A stretch of DNA of 57,531 nucleotides from contig NZ_AUFQ01000019.1 in the NCBI RefSeq assembly GCF_000426585.1, positions 1-57,531 of the forward strand, in the 5' to 3' direction. This DNA is from Segatella baroniae DSM 16972 = JCM 13447. Lineage in GTDB: Bacteria; Bacteroidota; Bacteroidia; Bacteroidales; Bacteroidaceae. The translations under genes and the position numbers were made by a program. The notes below the pieces were generated by a model. It made no database searches. It worked only from the letters and a program-made list of their open reading frames with translations, and was not told the DNA's origin. Shown here piece by piece: positions 27,078-35,051 of this stretch (the first letter of the stretch is position 1; every line of letters starts with the position of its first letter).

Positions 27078-27173
27078 CACAGCAAACAGTAGCCGTTGGC
27101 AAGTTTGGGGAGGGATGCCAAACGCTTCTGTCAGAGAAAGACATTAAATTAGTATTTGTAACAAACGATTGAT

Positions 27174-28577
27174 ATGATGGGTTCCAATGTTTGTTGGGAC
27201 AATGCTCTTACGCTCATCCGTGAGAACATTGGCGTGGAACAGTTTAACACATGGTTTAAGCCGATTGTCTTCGACTCCTTCAATCAGGAGAAGAGACAAT
27301 TGCTGGTCAAGGTGCCCAGTCCGTTCGTCTACGAGTATCTGGAGGCCAACTATCTGGACTTGTTGCGCAAGGTATTGCGCAAGACTTTCGGCGACGGCGT
27401 GCAGCTGGGCTATCGTGTTGTGACCGACAAGGAGCACAACCTGACCCAAGACTTGCAGGCCGATACGGCCGACACGGACATCAAACAGCGCACGAAGACG
27501 CGGGCCAACCAGCCCCCTTCCCCCCTCGACGCGGCGCGCCCGCAGGAGATCGACTCACAGCTGAACCCTCACCAGACTTTCAAGAACTACATAGAAGGCA
27601 ACTGCAACAAGTTGCCGCGCTCCGTCGGACAGAGCATTGCCGAACATCCCAACAACAACCAGTTCAACCCCATGTTCATCTATGGCCCGAGCGGCTGTGG
27701 AAAGACCCATCTGATCAACGCCATCGGCGTGCATGCCAAGCAGCTTTATCCGCAGATGCGCGTGCTGTACATCAGCGCCCGCCTCTTCCAAGTGCAATTC
27801 ACGAATGCCGTTTTGCAGAATGCGGTCAACGATTTCATCAACTTCTACCAGACCATCGACATGCTCATTGTCGATGATATACAGGAGTGGGCGACGGCAA
27901 CGAAGACCCAGGACACTTTCTTCCACATCTTCAACCACCTCTTCCGCAACGGAAAACGCATCATCTTGGCCAGCGACCGCCCGCCCGTAGACTTGAAGGG
28001 AATGAACGACCGCCTGCTGACGCGCTTCTCCTGCGGCCTGATCGCCGAGCTTGAAAAGCCCAACGTAGAACTCTGCGTGGCCATTCTGAACAACAAGATA
28101 CGGCGCGACGGACTGCATATCCCCGACGACGTGGTGAACTTCATCGCGTCGACGGCCAACGGAAGCGTGCGCGACTTGCAGGGCGTCATCAACAGTCTGC
28201 TGGCTTATAGCGTGGTCTACAACTGCGAAGTGGACATGAGATTGGCCACCAGAGTCATCAAGCGGGCCGTGAAAATCGACGACAAACCGCTCACCGTAGA
28301 CGATATCATGGACACGGTGTGCACCCATTTCAACGTCACGACGACCGCAGTCAACAGCAAAAGCCGCAAGCGCGACCTCGTCGTGGCACGCCAGGTGTCG
28401 ATGTATCTGGCTCAGAAGTACACCAAAATGCCCGCTTCGCGCATCGGAAGGCTTGTCGGCAACCGCGACCACTCCACCGTCATTCACAGTTGTACGCAGG
28501 TGGAACAGAAGTTGAAGTACGACGCGGCGTTCCGATCGGAGCTGGTTTCGATTGAGAACTCCTTCCACCTGAAATAA
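27174..28577 (+). CDS. dnaA: Chromosomal replication initiator DnaA
   Basis: This 467-residue protein contains all four DnaA domains. Domain I, with CWDNALTLIRENIGVEQFNTWF, is at 7-28. A variable linker runs to about 130. The AAA+ ATPase has Walker A GPSGCGKT (171-178) and Walker B LIVDDIQ (231-237). The C-terminal DNA-binding domain has the signature GNRDHSTVIHSC, the usual form being GGRDHTTVLHAC. DnaA opens the replication origin. The start is ATGATG, so either of the first two Met codons could serve. It has a full promoter and its own terminator (28601-28637), making it a single-gene unit. Confidence 0.97.
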   Translation: MMGSNVCWDNALTLIRENIGVEQFNTWFKPIVFDSFNQEKRQLLVKVPSPFVYEYLEANYLDLLRKVLRKTFGDGVQLGYRVVTDKEHNLTQDLQADTADTDIKQRTKTRANQPPSPLDAARPQEIDSQLNPHQTFKNYIEGNCNKLPRSVGQSIAEHPNNNQFNPMFIYGPSGCGKTHLINAIGVHAKQLYPQMRVLYISARLFQVQFTNAVLQNAVNDFINFYQTIDMLIVDDIQEWATATKTQDTFFHIFNHLFRNGKRIILASDRPPVDLKGMNDRLLTRFSCGLIAELEKPNVELCVAILNNKIRRDGLHIPDDVVNFIASTANGSVRDLQGVINSLLAYSVVYNCEVDMRLATRVIKRAVKIDDKPLTVDDIMDTVCTHFNVTTTAVNSKSRKRDLVVARQVSMYLAQKYTKMPASRIGRLVGNRDHSTVIHSCTQVEQKLKYDAAFRSELVSIENSFHLK

Positions 28578-28600
28578 AGTATTTCATGGTTTGAAACAAG

Positions 28601-28637
28601 AAAGCGCCAAAGTCCGTTCAGACAATGGCGCTTTTCC
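28601..28637. terminator. Terminator between dnaA and thiN
   Basis: AAAGCGCCA (28602-28610) and TGGCGCTTT (28627-28635) are inverted arms with a 16-base loop, followed by T and CCATTTTGTTTTG. It lies between two convergent genes and may serve both. Confidence 0.8.
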
Positions 28638-28685
28638 ATTTTGTTTTGTTGTGAATGTTGTTCTAAAAGCTTGGCATGAGGCGTT

Positions 28686-29360
28686 TCAGGCGTCGTGATT
28701 TTTACCCTGAAACGTCAGATATACCAGGTAATGGCCGTCTGCCTTGAACTTGACCGCAGCCCCTTCGGCCTCGTTGAGCGTGCCTTGCCACAGCTCGTCG
28801 TAGGGAAAGGCGTTCCATACAAGCCCCTCGCTTTCGAGTTGCCGACAGCCGAAATTGAAGATACTCACCTGTTGTCCCACGAAGGTTTCAAAGCTGCTGT
28901 CGCCATCCGTCGGAATGAAGTAGCCGTCATCGGTCACCATCACCGGCTGGATGTCCATCTCCCGATAATAGTGCATGAGCAATGCGATGTTCGCAAGCGT
29001 GTGGTCTTCCCGCTTGCCGGTGACGGCCAGGTAGGCGACGCGGCTCCCGGGGCTGGTCGTCGGCAAGCCGGCGAAATGGCGGGTGGCCTTGGTCAGGTCG
29101 TTGCTGTCCTGCTCCGCTATCCGAATGAAGCGCAGACGGGCCTTCAGTTCGTCGCCCAGGCTGTCGCCGTCGCCTATCACCGTGAGTTCCGCCGGGGCGA
29201 AACCTTGGCCCAACAGCGTCCGTGCGGCACCGTCGCAGGCGATGACGTGCCGGGCATGGCACAGTATGGCCAGTGCCACTTCGCCTTTCGGGAAGGCCCC
29301 GTTGGCCACGATGACCGTGTCGAAGCGGCTCGCCGTGTCTATTCTTTTATAGTGTTTCAT
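28686..29360 (-). CDS. thiN: Thiamin pyrophosphokinase
   Basis: This 224-residue enzyme transfers pyrophosphate from ATP to thiamin, making the cofactor TPP. Family signs are VIACDGAARTLL (near 38), the Mg-binding VIGDGDSLG (near 61), DSNDLTKATRHF (near 85) and the later VTGKREDHTLANI (near 113). The gene overlaps the PnuC-type transporter by 14 bases and is the last of a three-gene operon behind a TPP riboswitch. It therefore activates the thiamin brought in by its two neighbours, and is probably lowered in expression when TPP is plentiful. Confidence 0.93.
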   Translation of the reverse strand: MKHYKRIDTASRFDTVIVANGAFPKGEVALAILCHARHVIACDGAARTLLGQGFAPAELTVIGDGDSLGDELKARLRFIRIAEQDSNDLTKATRHFAGLPTTSPGSRVAYLAVTGKREDHTLANIALLMHYYREMDIQPVMVTDDGYFIPTDGDSSFETFVGQQVSIFNFGCRQLESEGLVWNAFPYDELWQGTLNEAEGAAVKFKADGHYLVYLTFQGKNHDA

Positions 29361-29949
29361 TTTGCAGCAACATCATTTTCCGCCATTTGAAGTAGCCTGC
29401 CACGGCTATCAGGGTGTAAAGTCCGTAGAGTCCGGCCTTGAATGGAATCCCCTTGACGACGTAGAGATAGCAGCTGATGAGGTCGACGACCATCCAGAAG
29501 AACCATTGTTCCATGTACTTGCGGGCCAAAGCCCACAGTCCCACGAAGCTGAGCGCGTTGGTGAAGGCGTCGAGCAGGGGGACGCTGGAGTCGGTGTATT
29601 CCGCCAAAACCCAGTAGGTTGCGCCCCAGGCGGCGAAGAAGAACAGCGTGGCAGGCAGGTAGAGGCGCTTGCGCATGTGGCTGATGAGCAGCGCCTGGCC
29701 TTCCCGCTGTCCGTGCTTGCGGCCGAATTTCCACACGACATAGCCGTAAAGCGCGGCCAAGGTGTAATATACGGCCATGCCGGCGTCGCCATACAGACCG
29801 TGACTATAGTAGAGCCACGCGTCGAGCGCGGGCATGACAATGCCCACCAGCCATAAAAGAATGCTGGCGCGATACTCCAGCACGATGTAGGCAATGCCCA
29901 GTATCGTGGTCAGAATATCGAGCCCGTGAAGCGAGAGATAGTCGATCAT
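29347..29949 (-). CDS. pnuT: PnuC-family transporter, probably for thiamin (PnuT)
   Basis: This 200-residue inner-membrane protein has about seven hydrophobic segments and the family stretch EQWFFWMVVDLISCYLYVVKG near 145-165. PnuC proteins carry nicotinamide riboside, but Bacteroidetes members placed behind TPP riboswitches are known to be thiamin carriers (PnuT). Here it sits between a riboswitch-controlled TonB receptor and thiamin pyrophosphokinase, so thiamin is the likely cargo. Phosphorylation by ThiN would trap it in the cell. The gene starts two bases after the receptor's stop and overlaps thiN. Confidence 0.88.
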   Translation of the reverse strand: MIDYLSLHGLDILTTILGIAYIVLEYRASILLWLVGIVMPALDAWLYYSHGLYGDAGMAVYYTLAALYGYVVWKFGRKHGQREGQALLISHMRKRLYLPATLFFFAAWGATYWVLAEYTDSSVPLLDAFTNALSFVGLWALARKYMEQWFFWMVVDLISCYLYVVKGIPFKAGLYGLYTLIAVAGYFKWRKMMLLQNETL

Positions 29950-29951
29950 CG

Positions 29952-32126
29952 TTAGAAAGTGAAGCTCAGGTGAGCCAGGAAGTTGATGGGGGCCTGCGGA
30001 GAGTAGGTCGCCCAGTTTGAGGTTTCTTTACCGTTGTCGTCATAGCTGGCACCGGCATGGCCGTTGGTGAAGTACTTTTTGGAGAACAGGTTGTAGACCG
30101 TAGCCCCCACCGTAATGCTCTTCACCGATTTGAGCTTGAAAGTGTAGCTCACGTCGGCATTGCTTACGAAGTAGGCGTCCAGTGTCAGGTTCTTGTTATC
30201 GTCATTGGTCATGTACTGTTTGCCGATGTATTGGCTTTGCAGTCCGGCCTCCAGACCCTTGTAACTGAACGTGAATATGTTGTTGAAGATGACGTCCGGC
30301 GAGAAACTCAGGTGCGTCGTGCCGAACCGAACATCCTTTCCGTTGCCGTTCTTGACCGTCCAATCCTTGGCCCTGTTCCTGCTGAAGGTGGCGTTGGCGT
30401 CCCATCTGAACCAGTCGGAAGGCTTCCACGCGCCTTGCAACTCTATGCCCTGACGATACGAATTGCCCACGTTGCGGTGGATCATCTCGCCGATGGCGTT
30501 GATTTCCCCAGTCAGAACGAACTGGTCCTTATAGCTCATGTGGTACAGGTTGACGCCCGCGCTCAGCGTCGCGCTCTGGTATTTGTAGCCCAGTTCCCAG
30601 TCGGTCATGCGCTCGGCCTTGGGCTTCGGAATGTCATGGCCCTCGAAATCGTTGCGCGTAGGCTCACGGTGAGAGATGGCCAGCGAAGCGTAGACAGCGT
30701 GGTTGGGGTTGAACTGATAGTACAAACCGGCCTTGGGATTGAAGAAATCATACTTCTCATCGTAGAGCCAGCCGTTCTTTGCGGCGTTGGAATACTCGTC
30801 GTTGGGGTTCTGGATGCGGTAGCCGATGTGGCGATATTGCAGGTCTACGTAGGCGCTCAGCCCCTTCCAGAGGTCTACATTCAGCTTTCCATAGACACTG
30901 TTCTCGCTTTTCACGGCTTTATTGCGATAGTACTCCTTGTCCGGATAATTAGCGACGGTGGGATTGATAATGCTCAAGATGTTGCCGAAATGGCGTCCGC
31001 TGTACCGGTTGATGGCACCGCCCAACGAGGCATGCCAGCGTCCTTGCTCATAGTTGAGTGAATAAACGCCGCCTACGAAGTCGTTGCGCAAGTTCTTGCG
31101 ACGTATCAGATCCGATTTCAGCTTGCTGCCCGTAAAACCGTACTTGGCCAGTTTTTGTCCCATCTTGTACTGCTCGTAGTAACCGAAACCGGCCGTATAG
31201 TGAAGTCCCAGGTTGAAGTTGAAGCCGCCACCCAGTATCTGGTTCCAGATGAGCTGGTAGTTTTGCTGATGATAGTTGTCCGTCTGATTGTCGTAATACC
31301 GGGTCTTTCCGTCGGCGTCGGTATATTCTCCACACGGATTATAGCATCGGCCGTATTTCTCCATCTGCTCTTTGCTGGCGTAGTCCCAGGCCATGTAGGT
31401 CTTCTCCGTGCCGTTGAAGGTCAGCAGTTTCACCAGCGTATTGGTGCTGGTGTAGGCCCCTTGCAGGAAGTAGGAGTTCAGACGGGTCGACGCCCGCTTG
31501 ATGTAGCCGTCGCTGCCGATGTTCGACAGGCGCCCGTTGAAGCTCCAGTGGTCGGCCATCAGGCCCGAACCGAAGAGCAGACTCTCCTTGTGCGTGCCGT
31601 AGCTGCCTGCCGACAAGTTGAGTCGGACGTAGGGTGTGAGCGAAGGAGCGTCGGTCTGAATGTTGACACTGGCACCGAAGGCCGCGCTGCCGTTGGTCGA
31701 ACTGCCCACGCCCCGTTGTATCTGGACGTCCTGTACGTTCGACATGAAGTCGCCCATGTTGACGAAGAACACTTGCGAACTCTCCGCATCGTTGATGGGA
31801 ATGCCGTTGGCGGTGAAGTTGATACGGCTCGGATCGGTGCCACGCACCTTCAAACTGGTGTAGCCAATGCCGTTTCCTGCGTCGCTGGTTGTCGTCACAC
31901 TCGGCGTGAGCGACAGCAGGAAGGGGATATCATGACCGTGATTGATTCTGTTGAGTTGCTGTTTGTCCATCGTCGAGAACGCCATTGGCGTCTTCTGTCC
32001 CGCACGCGTGGAAACGACCTGTACGCTTTGCAATTCGTAAGTCCTGAGCGTATCGAGCTTCTCCTCTTTGGCATTGGCAGCCAAAACGGTCGACACGGCG
32101 GTCAGAACCATGACCATTTTCTTCAT
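29952..32126 (-). CDS. TonB-dependent outer-membrane receptor, probably for thiamin
   Basis: This 724-residue protein has a signal peptide (MKKMVMVLTAVSTVLAANA), a TonB-box-like region (LQSVQVVSTRA near 32), a plug domain (to about 160, including YTSLKVRGTDPSRINFTANGIPINDAES) and a 22-strand-type barrel ending INFLAHLSFTF. It would import its ligand across the outer membrane using TonB energy. The TPP riboswitch in its leader and the PnuT and ThiN genes behind it point to thiamin or a thiamin phosphate. It lacks the STN domain of the SusC homologue at 35 kb, so control is by RNA rather than by anti-sigma signalling. Confidence 0.9.
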   Translation of the reverse strand: MKKMVMVLTAVSTVLAANAKEEKLDTLRTYELQSVQVVSTRAGQKTPMAFSTMDKQQLNRINHGHDIPFLLSLTPSVTTTSDAGNGIGYTSLKVRGTDPSRINFTANGIPINDAESSQVFFVNMGDFMSNVQDVQIQRGVGSSTNGSAAFGASVNIQTDAPSLTPYVRLNLSAGSYGTHKESLLFGSGLMADHWSFNGRLSNIGSDGYIKRASTRLNSYFLQGAYTSTNTLVKLLTFNGTEKTYMAWDYASKEQMEKYGRCYNPCGEYTDADGKTRYYDNQTDNYHQQNYQLIWNQILGGGFNFNLGLHYTAGFGYYEQYKMGQKLAKYGFTGSKLKSDLIRRKNLRNDFVGGVYSLNYEQGRWHASLGGAINRYSGRHFGNILSIINPTVANYPDKEYYRNKAVKSENSVYGKLNVDLWKGLSAYVDLQYRHIGYRIQNPNDEYSNAAKNGWLYDEKYDFFNPKAGLYYQFNPNHAVYASLAISHREPTRNDFEGHDIPKPKAERMTDWELGYKYQSATLSAGVNLYHMSYKDQFVLTGEINAIGEMIHRNVGNSYRQGIELQGAWKPSDWFRWDANATFSRNRAKDWTVKNGNGKDVRFGTTHLSFSPDVIFNNIFTFSYKGLEAGLQSQYIGKQYMTNDDNKNLTLDAYFVSNADVSYTFKLKSVKSITVGATVYNLFSKKYFTNGHAGASYDDNGKETSNWATYSPQAPINFLAHLSFTF

Positions 32127-32238
32127 TTCGTATAAGTATTAACCATTAATAAATGTAATAAATATCAGAAAATGGGCGTGCCACACGTCAATTCCTATCA
32201 GCGATGGAATTATAAAAGAACTCGTGGATTGATTTCAT

Positions 32239-32313
32239 CATCCCTGCGTCGGCATTATCCGCTTCAGGTTCCATGGGTCTGTTCTCAGCATCCGCAATTG
32301 CGGTAGCACCCCT
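32239..32313 (-). promoter_or_regulatory. TPP riboswitch (THI element)
   Basis: On the minus strand the conserved blocks appear in order: AGGGGTGCT, then CTGAGAA, ACCC, GAACCTGA, CGGATAATGCCGACGCAGGGA at the 3' end (closing block from about 32260 to 32240). These are the paired and TPP-binding segments of the THI box. It lies 112 bases before the TonB receptor start, downstream of a promoter at 32345-32376. The mechanism, blocking of translation or of transcription, is not clear; AATTCC and GGAATT in the following leader could form part of a switch. Confidence 0.95.
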
Positions 32314-32344
32314 TTTCTGTTTTCATTTGTCTTCGAAAACGCTG

Positions 32345-32376
32345 CAAAAGTAATCATTCCTTTTCTATTCCGCAAG
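32345..32376 (-). promoter_or_regulatory. Promoter of the thiamin operon
   Basis: TACTTTTG (complement of 32345-32352) and CTTG (complement of 32373-32376) are 20 bases apart, close to the full consensus. Transcription would begin just before the riboswitch. Confidence 0.65.
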
Positions 32377-32470
32377 CTTTTGGCCGGAAAACACCCTCTT
32401 CCCACCCCCCTTTTGTCATCCCACCTTATTATATTAAAGCCTATTGTATTGGTATATCCGCATGCGGTTG

Positions 32471-34645
32471 TCATCTTGCATCTTGCCCAAACCATTCATG
32501 ATAGATTGTGCGAGCCAGCTGTTTTACGTCTTTCCGTCCCGTGGGATAGGTAATCCTCGTCACATCAGGCTCTATCCAGCGACGCTCAAAAGCCTCAACT
32601 TCTTTGTTGCAGGCCTCGAAATCGAACGCACGCTTGTGCAAAACGGCTGCCTTCACGTGCCCGATGAACAGCTGCCAACGTCTTTTGTAATACGAAGAAA
32701 CCAGCCCGGCCCATGTTCGGTTGGCATAATCGGTAAGCTGTCGGCTGTCACCCCAGACGGTAATCAGCGTGCGGGCGTTGCGCTCGTAGTAGTCCTTTTC
32801 GGCCTCCGTATTGCCAAAGCTGCGGGCACTCTCTATCCATTTGCGCAATGAAAACTCTTCGTCGCAAGCCAACAGGTCGTCCAAATCGTCCAACATCTCT
32901 TCCATGCGAGCGGCATAATAGTTGACGGAATCCACGCGTTGTCCCTGATAGGCCCGGTAAAGTCCGTCCCGTTCACGCACGAAAAAGTCGCCCAACACCT
33001 GCCGCCCCACATTGATGACGTCGTACAGATGTTCCCGCTTGTCGGAATCGACATCCATCAATGTTTTCCACACTTGCAAAAGCGTATCAGGATAGGTCGT
33101 GTTGAGATAACGGGCCTCGAACGACGGGCGGGCGCATACCACTGTTCCGGACTCGTTGACATAGCTGGGCATAAGCTTGTCGAACAGCACCTGCCATGCT
33201 TTGCGGTTGCTTTCACAGGCAAATCCCACGTGGCGGTCAGCCATGCGGTTCTTCCATTCGGCTGTAGTTTGGCCGCAATCCCATGCCTTGTCCAGTACGA
33301 ACTCATAGAAATCGGGGTTGACGCCAAAGCCTTCCATGGTGGCTCCCAGCCCTATCATGTTGTCGCCACCCTGCAAGAGCGCATCGTCCAGCCGCCGGTC
33401 CACCTTGTTGATGTCTCCCTGGAGCATGGTGTTGCCGCCGAAATTAGCCAACACGCAAGCTATATACGACTGGCCATAGAAGCGTTCGGTGAGTTTCCAT
33501 ATTTCCGTATGGTCGATATAGTAGTCCAACAGATACATTCTGCCTTTGGGAATGCCGCTCAGGAATGCGCGCATAGTTTCCGGTGTCCAGTGTTTCTGGT
33601 CATTGTAGAAGAACCATCCCATCTGAATCCACACGGCTTCAGGGTCGACGGCGGCTAACGACTGGTAGAGCTTTTGGGGCAAGGTGCGCAAGGTGGTAAG
33701 GTCCCAGCTGGGTGGTTGCACTTCGTTGAAGCTGTCGAGACAGTATAAGTGATCGCTGCCGAAGAGGCGAGTCTGCTCTTCGAGGAAAGCCTTTTGTAGT
33801 TTGGTAAAGAGAGGATCGGTAGGAGAGAGGAAATAAGTACGGTATTGTTGGGCGAAGCCTCCCCATTGGCTGACTTCCGAAATCTGTGCTTTGGGATGTC
33901 GTTGCTTATAGGCCAGGGGCACACTGCCATTGAAAGCCGAGAGAACGGGGCGCATGCCGAAGGCTCTTTCGCGCTGAAGAATGCGTTGTTGCAGCAGAAG
34001 TTGCCCGTCGATCCAGGCTTGGGGAAGTGGCCCTTGCCACCCATTGACATTCACCATGCGCTGCCAGGGCAGATGAGCCGGTCCTGTGAAGAAACTTCGT
34101 ATCTGTTTGTCAGTCAGGCCTTCGCGTTGCCATACGCGTTGCCAAGCGGCTTCGACACCCGTTATCGCCAGCGGCATGGTCACACCGTTGAGGGCCATCC
34201 AGTCAATCAGTCGTTCCCATTCTTTCCACCCCCACCATGGCATGGTGTAGCCAAAGGTGCAGTAATTCAGGAAAAAACGGTTCTTTACCTTAGCCTTGCC
34301 GGTGATGGGCAGGGTGAGAGAGGGCAGTAACCGGGGCAAAATAACGGGATTCTGCTGTTTCCACGATACTTCTGTCAGGCAATAGTTTTTCAGGTAATGG
34401 TTCAGTCCTACGGCCATAGCGATGGCACTGTTGCCACTGATGACAATCTTGTCGGCCTCGCTCCTTACCATAAAGCGTTCTATACTGTCGGTCGTAAGTT
34501 CAAATTTGAAGCGATTGACGTAGGCGGGGGCGAGACGGGCGACCATCTCTTCCATCATCTGACATTGTTGATGACCGGCTGCTGTGATAGACTGAACGAA
34601 ACACCACAGGGCGATAAGGAGCGGATATTGCTTTTTTCTTTTCAT
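32471..34645 (-). CDS. GH89 alpha-N-acetylglucosaminidase (first of two)
   Basis: This 724-residue protein has a signal peptide (MKRKKQYPLLIALWCFVQSITA) and the full NAGLU-like GH89 layout. A small N-terminal domain runs to about 110. The TIM barrel starts at FLNYCTFGYTMPWWGWKEWERLIDWMALNGV, and an all-helical C-terminal domain follows. The acid/base Glu is in DSFNEVQPP (308), matching the TFNE of human NAGLU; the nucleophile is in ATMEGFG (438). The enzyme removes terminal alpha-linked GlcNAc, as on mucin O-glycans or heparan. It diverges from the SusC gene, sharing a control region of 406 bases. A second GH89 (43604) is only distantly alike, so the two may take different linkages. Confidence 0.92.
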   Translation of the reverse strand: MKRKKQYPLLIALWCFVQSITAAGHQQCQMMEEMVARLAPAYVNRFKFELTTDSIERFMVRSEADKIVISGNSAIAMAVGLNHYLKNYCLTEVSWKQQNPVILPRLLPSLTLPITGKAKVKNRFFLNYCTFGYTMPWWGWKEWERLIDWMALNGVTMPLAITGVEAAWQRVWQREGLTDKQIRSFFTGPAHLPWQRMVNVNGWQGPLPQAWIDGQLLLQQRILQRERAFGMRPVLSAFNGSVPLAYKQRHPKAQISEVSQWGGFAQQYRTYFLSPTDPLFTKLQKAFLEEQTRLFGSDHLYCLDSFNEVQPPSWDLTTLRTLPQKLYQSLAAVDPEAVWIQMGWFFYNDQKHWTPETMRAFLSGIPKGRMYLLDYYIDHTEIWKLTERFYGQSYIACVLANFGGNTMLQGDINKVDRRLDDALLQGGDNMIGLGATMEGFGVNPDFYEFVLDKAWDCGQTTAEWKNRMADRHVGFACESNRKAWQVLFDKLMPSYVNESGTVVCARPSFEARYLNTTYPDTLLQVWKTLMDVDSDKREHLYDVINVGRQVLGDFFVRERDGLYRAYQGQRVDSVNYYAARMEEMLDDLDDLLACDEEFSLRKWIESARSFGNTEAEKDYYERNARTLITVWGDSRQLTDYANRTWAGLVSSYYKRRWQLFIGHVKAAVLHKRAFDFEACNKEVEAFERRWIEPDVTRITYPTGRKDVKQLARTIYHEWFGQDAR

Positions 34646-34766
34646 GATATGAGGTTTGACTGAATATTCAACATGCGTAAACTATAAAAGAACAGACTCT
34701 TTATGTCTGGTATGACAAGCGTAATCGTTGTTTATAACTAAGCGTATATACTTATTTGGTGCAAAT

Positions 34767-34785
34767 ATGAATATTTAATATTCAT
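34767..34785. promoter_or_regulatory. Perfect palindrome, possible operator
   Basis: ATGAATATT-T-AATATTCAT is an exact inverted repeat of nine bases around one central base. It overlaps by three bases the near -7 element facing the GH89 gene, so a bound dimer would block it. Confidence 0.4.
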
Positions 34786-34803
34786 TTAGAAATCAAGCTT
34801 TTT

Positions 34804-34828
34804 CCACCTTATTATATATAGGGAGCTT
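34804..34828 (-). repeat. 25-base dispersed repeat, copy in the glycan-locus control region
   Basis: Its complement is identical over all 25 bases to 15394-15418 inside the GSCFA gene. The CCACCTTATTATAT part is also found exactly at 32421-32434, just past the GH89 stop. Confidence 0.7.
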
Positions 34829-35051
34829 CCTTTGCTGTTGAAAAAATGTGGTTAATAAAAAAATAATTGATATTTTTTAGTTATAAAATCAGATTCCAAA
34901 TGTCTAACCATTCAAACGCGGAAACAGTTGTGCTTGTGACCTTAGGGTTTCATAGCGGCAGTATCAAAGACGCGGAAACAGTCCACATCGACAAGAAAAA
35001 CCTAAAATCATTTTAAGATACTAACCTAAATATTAACTTAATCATAAACTT

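Larger units (their letters stand above)
34646..35051. promoter_or_regulatory. Divergent control region of the glycan locus
   Basis: This AT-rich spacer separates the GH89 and SusC starts. It contains a 19-base perfect palindrome (34767-34785), a 25-base dispersed repeat (34804-34828) and two direct copies of ACGCGGAAACAGT (34916-34928 and 34970-34982), 54 bases apart, on the SusC side. There is no good TAnnTTTG promoter before SusC, which fits use of the locus's own ECF sigma. A near match, CATATTTG (complement of 34762-34769), faces the GH89 gene. Confidence 0.55.

Noticed and set aside
26565..27173. Replication origin next to dnaA
   Set aside because: No DnaA-box cluster was seen by eye, and in Bacteroidetes dnaA is often away from the origin.
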